DNA from: Lolium rigidum
Lineage: Eukaryota; Streptophyta; Magnoliopsida; Poales; Poaceae
Assembly: GCF_022539505.1 (NCBI RefSeq)
Contig: NC_061508.1
Coordinates: 31,986,256 to 32,050,255 of the forward strand
Direction: 5' to 3'
Length of the DNA: 64,000 nt
Numbering within the stretch: the stretch's first letter is position 1; every line of letters begins with the position of its first letter. The notes under the pieces were generated by a model. The model searched no databases, had not been told where the DNA came from, and saw nothing but the letters and a program-made list of their open reading frames with translations. Below are positions 44,274-55,570 of the stretch, piece after piece. The position numbers were made by a program, and so were the translations under genes.

Positions 44274-45009
44274 TTAATGATGCACTCGCAAGAAATAGTA
44301 TTTGAAGCAAAAGAGAGCATCAAAAGGCAAATTCAAAACACATTTAAGTCTAACATGCTTCCTATGAAGAGGCATCTTGTACACAAATGAATTCATGAAG
44401 AACAAAGTGACAAGCATAGGAAGATAAAACAAGTGTAGCTTCAAAAATTTCAGCACATAGAGAGGCATTTTAGTAACATGAAAATTTCTACAACCATATT
44501 TTCCTCTCTCATAATAACTTTCAGTAGCATCATGAGCAAACTCAACAATATAACTATCACATAAAGCATTCTTATCATGAGTCTCATGCATAAAATTATT
44601 ACTCTCCACATAAGCATAATCAATTTTATTAGTAATAGCGGGAGCAAATTCAACAAAGTAGCTATCATTATTATTCTCTTCAAGTGTAGGAGGCATAGTA
44701 TAATCACAATAAAAATTACTCTCCATAGTAGGTTGTACCAAAAGACCACTATTATAATTATCATAAATAGGAGGCAAAGTATCATCAAAGAAAATTTTCT
44801 CCTCAATGCTTGGGGGACTAAAAAGATCATGAAAACCAGCTTCCCCAAGCTTAGAACTTTCTATATCATTATCAACAATGGTGTTCAAAGCGTTCATACT
44901 AATATTACTACCAAGCATGCAAATAAGATTTCATAGGTTTTTTAATTTTCGCATCAAACAATCCATGTTTTAAATCAGGAAATAGAATAAGAAGCTCATT
45001 GTTGTCCAT
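44274..45009 (-). pseudogene. E copy of the orphan ORF, frameshifted
   Basis: ATG at 45009 opens MDNNELLILFPDLKHGLFDA and stops at a TAG after YLHAW, exactly as in B. The remaining protein is open from 44918 to 44274 and ends RVHH, as in A. It keeps SYFVEFAPAI, SYIVEFAHDA, YYERGKYG and the hydrophobic LFYLPMLVTLFFMNSFVY. The shared disabling change in B and E implies amplification of a defective lineage. Confidence 0.75.
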
Positions 45010-45141
45010 TATGCCAAACTAGTGTAAACAAGAAACAAAAAGTGCAATTGCAGGATCTAAAGGAAATAGCTTCGAGCACAAACACAATGGCGCCAGAAAA
45101 GTACTATTACCTGGAACCGGAGTATGAGTGCCTTTTACCTT

Positions 45142-45161
45142 TCCTCCCGGCAACGGCGCCG
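45142..45161 (-). other. E primer-binding site (tRNA-Asp type)
   Basis: On the minus strand TCCGGCGCCGTTGCCGGGAG lies shortly after the 5' LTR end and after AGCACTTT, as in A. Confidence 0.7.
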
Positions 45162-45171
45162 GAAAAGTGCT

Positions 45172-46875
45172 TGATGTCTACGGGAGCTTCTATTCTTGTA
45201 GACAGTGTTGGGCCTCCAAGAGCAGAGGTTTGTAGAACAGCGAGCAAGTTTCCCTTAAGTGGATCACCCAAGGTTTATCGATCTCGGGGAGGAAGAGGTC
45301 AAAGATATCCCTCTCATGCAACCCCGCAACCACAAAGCAAGAAGTCTCTTGTGTCCCCAACACACCTAATAGGTGCACTAGTTCGGCGAAGAGATAGTGA
45401 AATACAGGTGGTATGAATAAGTAGTGGCAACGGCACCGGAAAAGTGCTTTGCCCGTAACGAGTAAACAAGCAGTAGTAACGCAGCGAGTAGTAACGCATA
45501 GAAACAAGTAAACAAGCAGCGATAGCGATATTTAGGAACAAGGCCTAGGGATTAGACTTTCACTAGTGGACACTCTCAACATTGATCACATAACGGAATA
45601 GATAAATGCATACTCTACACTTTTGTTGGATGATGAATACATTGCGTAGGATTACACGAACCCTCAATGCCGGAGTTAACAAGCTCCACAATAATGCTCA
45701 TATTTTAGTAACCTTTAGTGTAAGATAGATCAAAAGACTAAACCAAGTACTAGCATAGCATGCACACTGTCACCTTCATGCATATGTAGGAGGAATAGAT
45801 CACATCAATATTATCATAGCAATAGTTAACTTCGCAATCTACAAGAGATCATGATCATAGCATAAACCAAGTACTAACACGGTGCACACACTCGTCACCT
45901 TTGCACACGTGCAGGAGGAATAAAACTACTTTAATAACATTGCTAGAGTAGCACATAGATAAATTGTGATACAAACACATTGCAATCATAAAGAGATATA
46001 AATAAGCACCTCACTATGCCATTCAACGAGTGAATAAGTATTCTGTGAAATATAGCCTAAGAGACCCACACGGTGCACACACTGTCACCTTTACACACGT
46101 GGGACAAGGAGTCTCCAGGAGATCACATAGGTAAAACTCACTTGACTAGCATAATGACATCTAGATTACAAGCATCATCATATGAATCTCAATCATGTAA
46201 GGCAGCTCATGAGATTATTGTATTGAAGTACATAGGAGAGAGATGAACCACATAGCTACCGGTACAGCCCCGAGCCTCGATGGAGAACTACTCCCTCCTC
46301 ATGGGAGCAGCAGCGGTGATGAAGATGGCGGTGGAGATGGCAGCGGTGTCGATGGAGAAGCCTTTCGGGGGCACTTCCCCGCTCCGGCAGGGTGCCGGAA
46401 CAGAGACTCCTGTCCCCCAGATCTTGGCTTCGCGATGGCGGCGGCTCTGGAAGGTTTTCCGTATCGTGGTTTTTCGCCTCGGGGGTTTCGCGACGGAGGC
46501 TTTATATAGGCGAAGAGGCGGCGCAGGAGGGTCGAAGGGGTGGCCACACCATAGGCTGGCGCGGCCAGGGCCCGGGCCGCGCCACCCTATCATCCGGGGC
46601 CCACAGGGCCCCCTCCGGCAGCTCTCGGGTGTTCTGGATGCTTCCGGTGAAAATAGGAACCCGGGTCTTGATTTCGTTCGATTCCGAGAATATTTCGTTA
46701 CTAGGATTTCGAAACCAAAAACAGCAGAAAACGAGAACCGGCACTTCGGCATCTTGTTAATAGGTTAGTTCCAGAAAATGCACGAATATGACATAAAGTG
46801 TGCATAAAACATGTAGGTATCATCAATAATATGGCATAGAACATAAGAAATTATCGATACGTCGGAGACGTATCA
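45172..46875 (-). repeat. E 5' LTR
   Basis: The LTR is 1704 bp, nearly identical to 40111-41815, with the TATA box at 46501-46508 on the minus strand. Differences include CAGCAGAAAA versus CAGCGAGAAAA and TTCGAAACC versus TTCTGAAACC. Confidence 0.93.
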
Positions 46876-46907
46876 CCCGCCGGTGGGTTTCTGACCGCAA
46901 CACATTC

Positions 46908-46925
46908 TGGGACGCCCGGTGGGAC
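46908..46925 (+). other. D primer-binding site
   Basis: TGGGACGCCCGGTGGGAC begins 5 bases after the LTR, at the place of TGGCACGCCCGGTGGGAC in C. One substitution at base 4 would weaken tRNA pairing. Confidence 0.55.
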
Positions 46926-46963
46926 AATCTTCGACATCCACCGCATCGCCATCTACATCCGAT

Positions 46964-48123
46964 ATGGCGGAAAGCACTCCGGTAAAGTACGAGGATCTGA
47001 CTGACGAGCTCAAGAAGAAGCATGACGAGATCAAAGCAGTCCTCGAAGCCGACCTCATCGGCTCTTTCCACAGAACCCGCTCCCACGGCATCAGGTGGAA
47101 GGGGTTCTCACCGAAGGCGCGCTCGATGGAGTGGACCTGTCCACCCCGTCGAAGAACGCACCAGGTCGCCGCGTCAGGAGATCAACTTCATGGTGGCTCA
47201 TTCGGCCGCAGCGCCACTCCGAGAGCCCGGTGAACACTTTGGAGCGTGTCGCTCGCGCGTGATCCAGAAATCATGAGCCATCGGTATTCTCCGTCGGGAC
47301 CAGCTCCGGGGACTTACAAAGGAGAAATACCATTCCGAGTCCCGTCCACCGCCGCCGTTCGCGTTGGCAGCACCGGAAGTGCCGAACTCATCGGCATACG
47401 TCGTCTACAAGATTGGTGGTGACCCTAGTGACTACCAATTCCTACCCGAGGCGCCCAAGGAGATCCCGCACGGATACACGTGCGCATACGTGCCGACCGC
47501 AATGAATCGGGCACTCTCGAACCAGGCCGCAACAGCAGGGGTCTCCGGAACGGCAGGAGGAACGTCGGGAGCAGATCTTGAGAAGCAAACGTGGTTAGCT
47601 AAGTACGCCACTCCGACAAACCTCCGCAGCTCAGCTCCCGCAGCTTGGCTCGGAACCGGAAAAGCAGGCATGGCTGGCTAAGTATGCCACCCCGGCGAAT
47701 CTTCGGGGTTCGACACCTTCAGCCATCACCGCGGATCAGATTTGTACAATTCTGAAAGATCAGTTCGGCATGATGCCGAAAAGGAAGACGTTCGGCTATA
47801 CCAAGCCGTACCCCAACAAGTACGAATTGATCCCGCTACCACCCAAATATCGGCTCCCTGACTTTACAAAGTTTAGTGGATCAGATGGTTCCAGCTCCAT
47901 CGAGCATGTGAGCCGATATTTGGCACAGCTGGGCACGATCTCAGCATCAGACGAGCTGCGTGTGAGGTTCTTCGCACAGTCCCTCACAGGATCGGCTTTC
48001 GGGTGGTACACATCGCTGCCACCGAACTCAATCCGGACTTGGAAGCAGTTGGAAGAGCAGTTCCATGAGCAGTATCACTCAGAGGCTTCCAAGGCTGGTA
48101 TTGCCGATCTAGCCCAAGTATGA
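46964..48123 (+). pseudogene. D gag, N-terminal part, frameshifted
   Basis: ATG 46964 starts MAESTPVKYEDLTDELKKKH, a helical charged N-terminus. The frame is lost near 47100, and pieces reappear in other frames (AYVVYKIGGDPSDYQFLPEA near 47394; AKYATP repeats near 47600). From 47770 the frame is clean (YELIPLPPKYRLPDFTKFSG, SLTGSAFGWYTSLPP), the Retrotrans_gag region, until a TGA at 48121-48123 that replaces an expected CGA-like codon. The same frame then continues into the next feature. Confidence 0.82.
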
Positions 48124-50259
48124 CAGAAGCGCGGGGAAACAGTGTCAGAATACATCCAGCGCTTCAGGACCATTAGGAACCGATGCTATTCGGTTCACGT
48201 AAGTGAAAAAGAAGCAGTCGAGTTGGCGGTGGTGGGCCTCTCATCATCGATCAAGGACGTGGCCTCCCAAGCAGATTACCCTTCATTGGCGCACATGGTG
48301 CAGAAGCTGTCAGCATATGAACAGCGCCACCCAGACGTTTACCAGGACAAATTCAAGCGTGCGGTGGTCCTGGTTGAGGCGTACGAGGATGAAGGTGCTG
48401 CGGGAGATCGAGAGGTAGCAGTGGCTGAATGGACTCGGGCGGCAGGCCCCGTGTCCTGCAAGTGGGTAAAGCCACAAGGCCCTCCCAAAGGGTTCGACTT
48501 CGACGTGACCAAAACTGAGCAGATTTTCGATCTCTTACTCACGGAGAAGCATATAAAGGTACCCGAAGGCCACAAGATCCCCACGGTGCAGGAGCTGAAC
48601 GGAAAGCCATACTGCAAGTGGCATAACACGTTCACCCACACCACTAACGACTGCAGGGTGTGGCGTCAGCAGATCCAAATGGCGATAGAAAAAGGACGGC
48701 TAATTTTCAACCAGTACTCCATGAAGGTTGACACACACCCCTTCCCCGCCGTTAACATGGTGGAGTACACTTACCATGGAGGGTGCCAGCCAGATTTCTC
48801 GTGCAATATCAACATGGTGGGACCTGGGAACTACTCTGGTAAGGACGGAGATGAGGGCAGCTGCTCTCATAGCAAAGACACAAAGGAAGCCGCTCCACGC
48901 GACCGGCTCCGCCACGACGGCAAGCGCTACGTCACAGAGGGAGAAGTGAAGAACATAAGATATCAGCGACCTCTCTCTGATCACCTCCTCAACAAGTATG
49001 TGGGTCAGTATGACCAACGCCGGCGATACAACGACGATGATGAGAAAGATCGTCTGGCTAGGGACGACAGGAGACGTCGTCGGCATGATCACGACGAGGA
49101 GTGGTATGAGCGCCACGCCAAGGAAAAGGCAAGGGAGCAAGACGACGTGGATAGGCACTGGGACTGCCCCTTCTTCAGACACTGCTGGGATTCAGGAATG
49201 AGCCGATTGCCAACAATCGGCAACTGCCCAGAATGCAAACAGAAGAAGAAGGATGCAGCTAACGTGTCCGTGTTCGAACGTCTAGGGCCTCTCCCGCCTC
49301 GTAACAAGCATGCTGAGTCCGCTCGGGTGGAAGATCTCGAGGAACTAGAGGACGATGATGAAGAAGAAGACAAGTATCATCGGCCAAGGTGGTGCCCTGA
49401 TGGGCTCAGCCGTTCCCAGAAGCGAAGGGTTCAGCGTCCGCGTGGGTTGGAGGAAGCTGAAAGATTATACCTGCACACGTTGAGGAAGGCACGGCCTGAT
49501 CTGGCCGCCAAAATTCAGCGAACCCTGGACGAAGAAGGTCGGCCACAAAGAAAAGAGTGGCGCCCCAGACAAAAGAAAGCCGATGATGACACATCGGCTG
49601 GCACGAACATGGTCTTCATTCTTCCAACGGAGTTTAGCGCTCCAGGGTTATACGAAGCACCTGTGGCACAACTGGACTGCGGCCCACGGCCGGTCATCTT
49701 TGAGAAGCCACGAGAAAGAAGTTACAGGCATCTGAAGGCCCTGTACTTGCGAGGATACATCAATGGGCAGCCTGTCAACAAGATGTTGGTGGACACCGGA
49801 GCGGCAGTTAACATTATGCCATACTCCATGCTACGTCGGTTGGGACGCTCCAGCTCGGATCTGATCAAGACCAATGTAACACTGAGCGACTTCAACGGCC
49901 AAGCATCTGACGCACAAGGTGTTCTGAATGTGGATCTGACCGTACGAAGGAAAACTGTCCCTACGACGTTCTTTATTGTCGACAGCAAAAGCTCCTATGC
50001 TGTCCTACTAGGGAGAGATTGGATTCACGCCAACTGTTGCATTCCATCCACAATGCACCAATGCCTAATACAGTGGGATGGAGACGAAGTAGAAGTCGTC
50101 CACGCAGATGATTCAGCCGAGATCTCGACGGCTGGCATGAACGTTTGGGAGACCTCAGGCCAAGAGCCACTCTCAGGCATCAATTTGGACGACTGCGAGC
50201 GCATCGACGTGACAAAGAACGGGGTTAGGCTGGTTTTATCCACCGGCCTGACCGTGTAA
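48124..50259 (+). CDS. D gag C-terminal half plus aspartic protease
   Basis: The open frame of about 711 codons is in phase with the upstream gag. It starts QKRGETVSEYIQRFR (end of the capsid-like domain; first internal ATG 48142). A Cys/His cluster CKWHNTFTHTTNDC (about residue 160) and a second set HWDCPFFRHCW...CPEC could bind zinc. An Arg/Asp-rich stretch lies between them. The retroviral-type aspartic protease is near the end: MLVDTGAAVNIMPYSML with the catalytic DTG, and YAVLLGRDWIH. The frame then stops, and no reverse transcriptase follows. It would process Gag in the cytoplasmic particle, but the upstream TGA and frameshift break the natural start. Confidence 0.85.
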   Translation, partial: QKRGETVSEYIQRFRTIRNRCYSVHVSEKEAVELAVVGLSSSIKDVASQADYPSLAHMVQKLSAYEQRHPDVYQDKFKRAVVLVEAYEDEGAAGDREVAVAEWTRAAGPVSCKWVKPQGPPKGFDFDVTKTEQIFDLLLTEKHIKVPEGHKIPTVQELNGKPYCKWHNTFTHTTNDCRVWRQQIQMAIEKGRLIFNQYSMKVDTHPFPAVNMVEYTYHGGCQPDFSCNINMVGPGNYSGKDGDEGSCSHSKDTKEAAPRDRLRHDGKRYVTEGEVKNIRYQRPLSDHLLNKYVGQYDQRRRYNDDDEKDRLARDDRRRRRHDHDEEWYERHAKEKAREQDDVDRHWDCPFFRHCWDSGMSRLPTIGNCPECKQKKKDAANVSVFERLGPLPPRNKHAESARVEDLEELEDDDEEEDKYHRPRWCPDGLSRSQKRRVQRPRGLEEAERLYLHTLRKARPDLAAKIQRTLDEEGRPQRKEWRPRQKKADDDTSAGTNMVFILPTEFSAPGLYEAPVAQLDCGPRPVIFEKPRERSYRHLKALYLRGYINGQPVNKMLVDTGAAVNIMPYSMLRRLGRSSSDLIKTNVTLSDFNGQASDAQGVLNVDLTVRRKTVPTTFFIVDSKSSYAVLLGRDWIHANCCIPSTMHQCLIQWDGDEVEVVHADDSAEISTAGMNVWETSGQEPLSGINLDDCERIDVTKNGVRLVLSTGLTV

Positions 50260-51300
50260 CAAAAGCAAACATCGATGGACGAACGTGGCGATGCCAATCC
50301 AGGTGATCGGCCCCAAGGATCTATGGAGGAACGTTACAAAACCTTCATCGAGCAAGCAACATGGAGGCCGATTCCAGCAATCGGCCAAAATTATCCTCAC
50401 CTTCCGTTCTGCCTGGGTTCAACGCCAATCTAATGGAAAATGGGGTTACATCGGCTAATGAGCTGGAAGAAGTCCACACTGGTCCTAATCAAGCCGATGT
50501 TCACACATAGCACCCTGGCTAACCACAGAGCCGATTTCAGCAGTTCCCTGACAGAATCGGCTCGGGGGGGCACCTAATCAGATGAGCATGTGCGATACAT
50601 GTGCAGTGATATATTGGGGGCCGATGGAAAAATTGGCCCGTAAAAAAAAAATATATCTCGCATGATATGTAAGGGACAAAGCCGATGCACGGCCATCGAC
50701 TCTAGCACAAATTTTATGGGATCTACCAGTAGCATGTGCACAACACAAGGATCTCCAGCTCTGTGTCAGAGGAGTTCTACTTCTGAGCCGTTGTGTGATC
50801 ATCTGCAATATCGACTTTCAATGGAGGAGGGGTGATCGGCTCTGGCTGGCTCTGCATGATTGTTCTCTCAGACATGATCTAGCCCAGGTCCATTTGCCTG
50901 AATGGCGTGCCCTCGTCTCTGTTTCGCCTTGACTGAGACTCGGGGGGTAGCTGGCCTGGTGGATGCTATGTTTTGTTGAAAGCCGATTGGGTGGTCATCG
51001 GCTAGTCCTGCGCCGCGATTTTCGTCAAGGGTGGTGATTCGGCGGAACTCAAATTCATTGATCGAAAGGATGAAGGAAAGATCAGAATGGCTTGATGCGC
51101 TGACATTGGCCTATTGAGTTTTGACCAAGATTGCAGTCACCCCGTGGTCGAAGAGATGAAGGGCGGATTATGAGAGACCGATGCGTTGCCATCGGTTCAT
51201 TGAGAATCGGTTTAAAAGAAATCGGCAAAATCGAATTGGGGAAACTTCTTCATTAATAAACAGGATTTCTTACAAAGGAAGAGCCGATTGCTCAAAGAAG
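50260..51300 (+). repeat. field of GCCGAT...ATCGGC inverted pairs in D
   Basis: It occupies the place where pol would be expected. Pairs include GGCCGATT/AATCGGCC (50366-50386), GAGCCGATT/AATCGGCTC (50528-50563) and AGCCGAT/ATCGGCT (50981-51003). Some correspond to pairs in C (for example GGCCGATTCCAGC.ATCGGCC next to AAAATTATCCTCACC); others are private. Confidence 0.7.
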
Positions 51301-51365
51301 GAAGAACAAAAGAAGGGTCTATTGACCAATCTACTACTGCTAGGCCTACACTAGTAGATCCTAAT

Positions 51366-51815
51366 CTACGGGCCATCGCTGCCCTCGTCGTCATCCTCGG
51401 AGCTCTCATCGGCACTACTGCCGATGGGCTCCTCGTCGCTGCTCCCGTAGCCCTCTACGGGAGCTTCATCCTCCTCTTCATCGTCGTTGCTGTCGTCGTC
51501 CCACCACATGCGGAGGCGTTTCACCGGCGGGTAGCCCTCGAGGGAGTCGTAGTCATCGTCGTCTTCCTCTTCTTCAGAGGAGGGACAGCCGTCCCAGGGG
51601 AACTGGTCATCCTCGCTTTCCGATTCCAGTTCCCCGTCGGCGAGGAACTGAAGATCTTCATCCCCGCTGGTCAAGGACTGGTCGTCCTCGGACCAGATCG
51701 AGGAGGCGTGGTCTTCCTGGTCCCATTCTTCTGGGGCGCGGATGTCCTCCGGCGTCTCGCGGGAGGAGGAAGACCCATAGGAAAGATCGGAGGAGGAGGA
51801 GGAGGAAGAAGACAT
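51366..51815 (-). CDS. acidic antisense ORF of element D (149 aa)
   Basis: On the strand opposite to gag, MSSSSSSSSDLSYGSSSS opens a Ser- and Glu/Asp-rich protein with a GYPPVKRLRMWWDDDSNDD module, then EEEDEAPVEGYGSSDEE, PIGSSADE and an acidic tail ending GSDGP. The second half aligns with the C antisense protein (27459-27881), while the N-terminal halves differ. A longer start at 51869 is possible, but the Ser-run ATG is shared with C. TATTTAACCG at 51884-51890 is a likely TATA box, as in C. The 3' flank (a CAATCGGCTCTTCCTTTGTAAG-like phrase) is also shared. No known domain is recognised. Intact frames in two old copies argue for past selection. Confidence 0.6.
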   Translation of the reverse strand: MSSSSSSSSDLSYGSSSSRETPEDIRAPEEWDQEDHASSIWSEDDQSLTSGDEDLQFLADGELESESEDDQFPWDGCPSSEEEEDDDDYDSLEGYPPVKRLRMWWDDDSNDDEEEDEAPVEGYGSSDEEPIGSSADESSEDDDEGSDGP

Positions 51816-52080
51816 GGTGGCACAGGAGGGTTTTTGGGTGCTAATGCGAGGAGGATGAAGGAGGAGCAAGCTGTTTAGAACGGTTAAATAAAAGGGATAT
51901 GAGGGAGATTCAATGCCACAGCAGTTTCCGAGGAGATGGTGCCCAACAGAAAAATTTCGCAGGCCACGTGGAGAAGTGGAGAGGGCAAGGCATCATGATG
52001 AAGGATTCTGCGGCGGGTTCTGCTCTGCCACGACATGACCCGACGAAAGAAAGCGTAATGATTTTGGAAATGTCATTTCC

Positions 52081-52095
52081 AAAACCAGGGGGCAT
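52081..52095 (+). other. D polypurine tract
   Basis: AAACCAGGGGGCATG directly precedes the 3' LTR start TGTTATCACC. Confidence 0.8.
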
Positions 52096-53260
52096 GTGTT
52101 ATCACCAGAATTTGACCGGATCAGAGGTGGGCCGTGATCAAGATGGGCTTGAAGAATATATATAGAAGAAATACGTGAATCGGTCTTAGATGCAAAGTTT
52201 GGGCTAGTTTGCCCGTGTATCTGTACCATAGTAGGATACGTGTCGGTTAGGAATTAGAGTTTTACCCGTGCACGGTTAGGTGCACACCTAAATTAGAAAG
52301 TCCCCGGGACTATAAATATGTATCTAGGGTTTATGGAATAAACAACAACCAACGTTCAACACAATCAATCTCGGCGCATCGCCAACTCCTTCGTCTCGAG
52401 GGTTTCTCCTGGTAAGCACCGTGCTGCCTAGATCGCATCTTGCGATCTAGGCAGCATAAGCTTATTACGTTGTTCATGCGCTGCTTGTACTGAAGCCTTT
52501 TTGATTGCGAGCAACGTAGTTATCTTAGATGTGTTAGGGTTAGCATTGTTCTTCGCATCATATGCTGTCGTAGTGCAACCCTCATACATCTAGCCGCCCT
52601 TGCACCTATCTTAGGTGTAGGGGCGGCACCCCGCTTGATCATTGTTTAGTAGATCCGATCCGTTACGGTTGCTCCTTGTTCGTCAAGGATTAGTTTGATA
52701 TCCGCAATAGTTAGGCCTTACAAAGGGTTGGAGGATCCAGCGGCGTGTAGGGTGTAGTTTGCTAGCCCTAGACAGGATGTTCCGGGGATCAACCTCGTGT
52801 TGGTTTTTAGGCCCTGTCTAGGATCGGCTTACGATCACCGTACGCGAGCGCGAGGCCCAATCGTGAGTAGGATGATCCGATTATGCGGTGAAAACCCTAA
52901 ACCGTCGTAGATCGCATTAGCTTTATCTTGATCAAGCAGGACCACCATATATTCGGACACCTTGTACGAATCATGGGTGGATCGGCTCTTTGAGCCGATT
53001 CACGAGATAACCCGAGTGCCGATCGAGGCTCGTATTTAATGTTTACGTGTATGCCATGCAGGAAACTAAACGAGGCATCATCCAACACCTTCCTGACCAG
53101 GTATAGGTCAGGTGGCACGCCCTTGCGACAGCATCGGACGTGTGACCAGAAGGCTTTGCGGGCCGTCGCTCTGAGGGACTGGGGCCAGCCGCAGCCCTAG
53201 TTGTTCCCGGCTCTACGGTGTTGCCAGTCGCTGCCCGCCGGTGGGTTTCTGACCGCAACA
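52096..53260 (+). repeat. D 3' LTR
   Basis: The LTR is 1165 bp, with the TATA box at 52311-52318 and the hairpin at 52422-52456. It differs from the 5' LTR at scattered bases, including GCGACAGCAT versus GCGACGAGCAT. Confidence 0.93.
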
Positions 53261-53836
53261 CGTTGACAACAACAAACACCTCTCAAAATTTTACTTTTAT
53301 GCTCTCTTTATGTTTTCAAAACCAAAGCTCTAGCACAAATATAGCAATCAATGCTTCCCTCTGCGAAGGGCCATTCTTTTACCTTTTATGTTGAGTCAGT
53401 TCACCTATTTCTCTCCACCTCAAGAAGCAAACACTTGTGTTAACTGTGCATTGATTCCTACATACTTGCATATTGCACTTGTTATATTGCTTTGCATTGA
53501 CAACTATCCATGAGATATACATGTTATAAGTTGAAAGCAACCGCTGAAACTTAATCTTCCTTTGTGTTGCTTCAATACCTTTACTATGAATTTATTGCTT
53601 TATGAGTTAACTCTTATGCAAGACTTATTGATGCTTGTCTTGAAAGTACTATTCATGAAAAGTCTTTGCTTTATGATTCAGCTTGTTTACTCATGTCATT
53701 ACCATTGTTTTGATCGCTGCATTCATTACATGTGTTTACAATAGTATGATCAAGGTTATGATGGCATGTCACTCTAGAAATTATCTTTGTTATCGTTTAC
53801 CTGCTCGGGACGAGCGTAAACTAAGCTTGGGGATGC
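53261..53836 (+). other. A internal region, last part
   Basis: The segment continues 38967 after the CGTTG duplication. It is collinear with B 34945-35513 and ends in AAGCTTGGGGATGC (53823-53836), the polypurine-like tract of A. Confidence 0.8.
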
Positions 53837-55565
53837 TGATACGTCTCCGACGTATCGATAATTTCTTATGTTCCATGCCACATTATTGATGATATCTACA
53901 TGTTTTATGCATACTTTATGTCATATTTATGCGTTTTCCGGAACTAACCTATTGACGAGATGCCGAAGGGCCAGCTGTCGTTTTCTCGCTGTTTTTGGTT
54001 TCAGAAATCCTAGTAAGGAAATATTCTCGGAATCGGACGAAATCAACGCCCAGCATCTTAGGATCACTCGAAGCTTCCAGAACACCCTAGAGAGGCCAGA
54101 GGGGGGCCACTGGGCCACCAGACGCCAGGGTGGCGCGGCCCGAGCCTTGGCCGCGCCCCCTAGTGTGTCACCGCCTCGTCGACCCTCCGACTCCGCCTCT
54201 TCGCCTATATAAAGGTCCCCGACCTAAAACCTCGATACGGAAAAGCCACGGTACGAGAAACCTTCCGGAGCCGCCGCCATCGCGAAGCCAAGATCCGGGG
54301 GACAGGAGTCTCCGTTCCGGCACGCCGCCGGGACGGGGAAGTGCCCCCGAAGGCTTCTCCATCGACACCGCTGCCATCTCCACCGCCATCTTCATCACCA
54401 CTCGCTGTCTCCCATGAGGAGGGAGTAGTTCTCCATCGAGGCTCGGGGCTGTACCGGTAGCTATGTGGTTCATCTCTCTCCTATGTACTTCAATACAATA
54501 ATCTCATGAGCTGCCTTACATGATTGAGATTCATATGATGATGCTTGTAATCTAGATGTCATTATGCTAGTCAAGTGGGTTTTACTTATGTGATCTCCGG
54601 AGACTCCTTGTCCCACGTGTGTAAAGGTGACGAGTGTGTGCACCGTGTGGGTCTCTTAGGCTATATTTCACGGAATACTTATTCACCGTTATGAATGGCA
54701 TAGTGAAGTGCTTATTTATATCCCTTTATGATTGCAATGTGTTTTGTATCACAATTTATCTGTGTGCTACTCTAGTGATGTTATTAAAGTAGTTTATTCC
54801 TCCCGCACGGTGTAATGGTGACAAGTGTGTGCATCGTGTAGTACTTGGCGTAGGCTATGATTGTGATCTCTTGTAGATTATGAAGTTAACTATGACTATG
54901 ATGGTATTGATGTGATCTATGCCTCCTTTCGTAGCGTGAAGGTGACAGTGTGCATGCTATGTTTGTACTTGGTTTGGTTATGTTGATCTGTCATGCACTC
55001 TAAGGTTATTTAAATATGAACATCGAATATTGTGGAGCTTGTTAACTCCGGCATTGAGGGTTCGTGTAATCCTACACGGTTAGTGGTGTTCATCATCCAA
55101 CAAGAGAGTGTAGAGTCTAGCATTTATCTATTTATTCTGTTATGTGATCAATGTTGAGAGTGTCCACTAGTGAAAGTATGATCCCTAGGCCTTGTTCCTA
55201 AATATCGCTATCGCTGCTTGTTTACTTGTTCTCATCGCATCCGTATTGTCCGCAATATTACCACCATCAACCACACGCCAGCAAGCACTTTTCTGGTGCC
55301 GTTACTACTGCTTATACTTATTCATACCACCTGTATTTCACTATCTCTTCGCCGAACTAGTGCACCTATTAGGTGTGGTTGGGACACAAGAGACTTCTTG
55401 CTTTGTGATCGCAGGGTTGCTTGAGAGGGATATCTTTGACCTCTTCCTCCCTGAGTTCGATAAACCTTGGGTGATCCACTTAAGGGAAACTTGCTGCTGT
55501 TCTACAAACCTCTGCTCTTGGAGGCCCAACACTGTCTACAAGAATAGAAGCACCCGTAGACATCA
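53837..55565 (+). repeat. A 3' LTR
   Basis: The LTR is 1729 bp and the partner of 21838-23563. The TATA box is at 54206-54213. Many differences from the 5' LTR are of the CTG/CTCG type (for example near 54400 and 55490-55515). Confidence 0.93.
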
Positions 55566-55570
55566 CCTGT

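Larger units (their letters stand above)
40111..46875 (-). mobile_element. E: complete non-autonomous LTR retrotransposon of the A/B family, in D 5' LTR
   Basis: The flanking duplication is CCCGC (40106-40110 and 46876-46880). On the minus strand: 5' LTR 45172-46875, primer site, ORF remnant, non-coding DNA, AAGCTTGGGGATGC, 3' LTR 40111-41815. At 6765 bp it is the only uninterrupted full-length member of its family here and a good reference for the structure. The terminal base at 40111 is C instead of T. Confidence 0.94.
38968..46902 (+). repeat. D 5' LTR, interrupted by element E
   Basis: The LTR starts TGTTATCACCAG and ends GACCGCAACA. TATAAATA lies at 39181-39188. Near 39280 the phrase CTGGTAAGC resembles a splice donor (also GGTAAGC in C). 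The 16-bp hairpin is at 39292-39326. Confidence 0.9.
38968..53260 (+). mobile_element. D: Gypsy (Tat-like) retrotransposon with gag-protease only, inserted in A, carrying E
   Basis: The flanking duplication is CGTTG (38963-38967 and 53261-53265). The 5' LTR is 38968-40110 plus 46881-46902 (split by E), the internal region 46903-52095 and the 3' LTR 52096-53260. It has gag, an aspartic protease and an antisense acidic ORF, but no reverse transcriptase, RNase H or integrase. It is the same family as C, in opposite orientation. Confidence 0.93.
21838..55565 (+). mobile_element. A: non-autonomous LTR retrotransposon (tRNA-Asp type), carrying nested B and D
   Basis: The 5' LTR is 21838-23563 and the 3' LTR 53837-55565. 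Both start TGATACGTCTCCGACG and end GTAGACATCA. The target duplication is CTTGT (21833-21837) versus CCTGT (55566-55570), one base changed on the right. Removing A restores G1's reading frame at that point, where the family consensus has a lysine codon, so CTTGT is the original. Internal parts are 23564-24611, 37236-38967 and 53261-53836. The primer site matches tRNA-Asp, the polypurine-like tract is AAGCTTGGGGATGC, and there is one ORF of unknown function. No protease, reverse transcriptase or integrase is present. Confidence 0.93.

Noticed and set aside
48700..49182. 160-codon minus-strand frame in D
   Set aside because: It is a shadow of the gag-protease frame, with no counterpart in C in the same position and phase.
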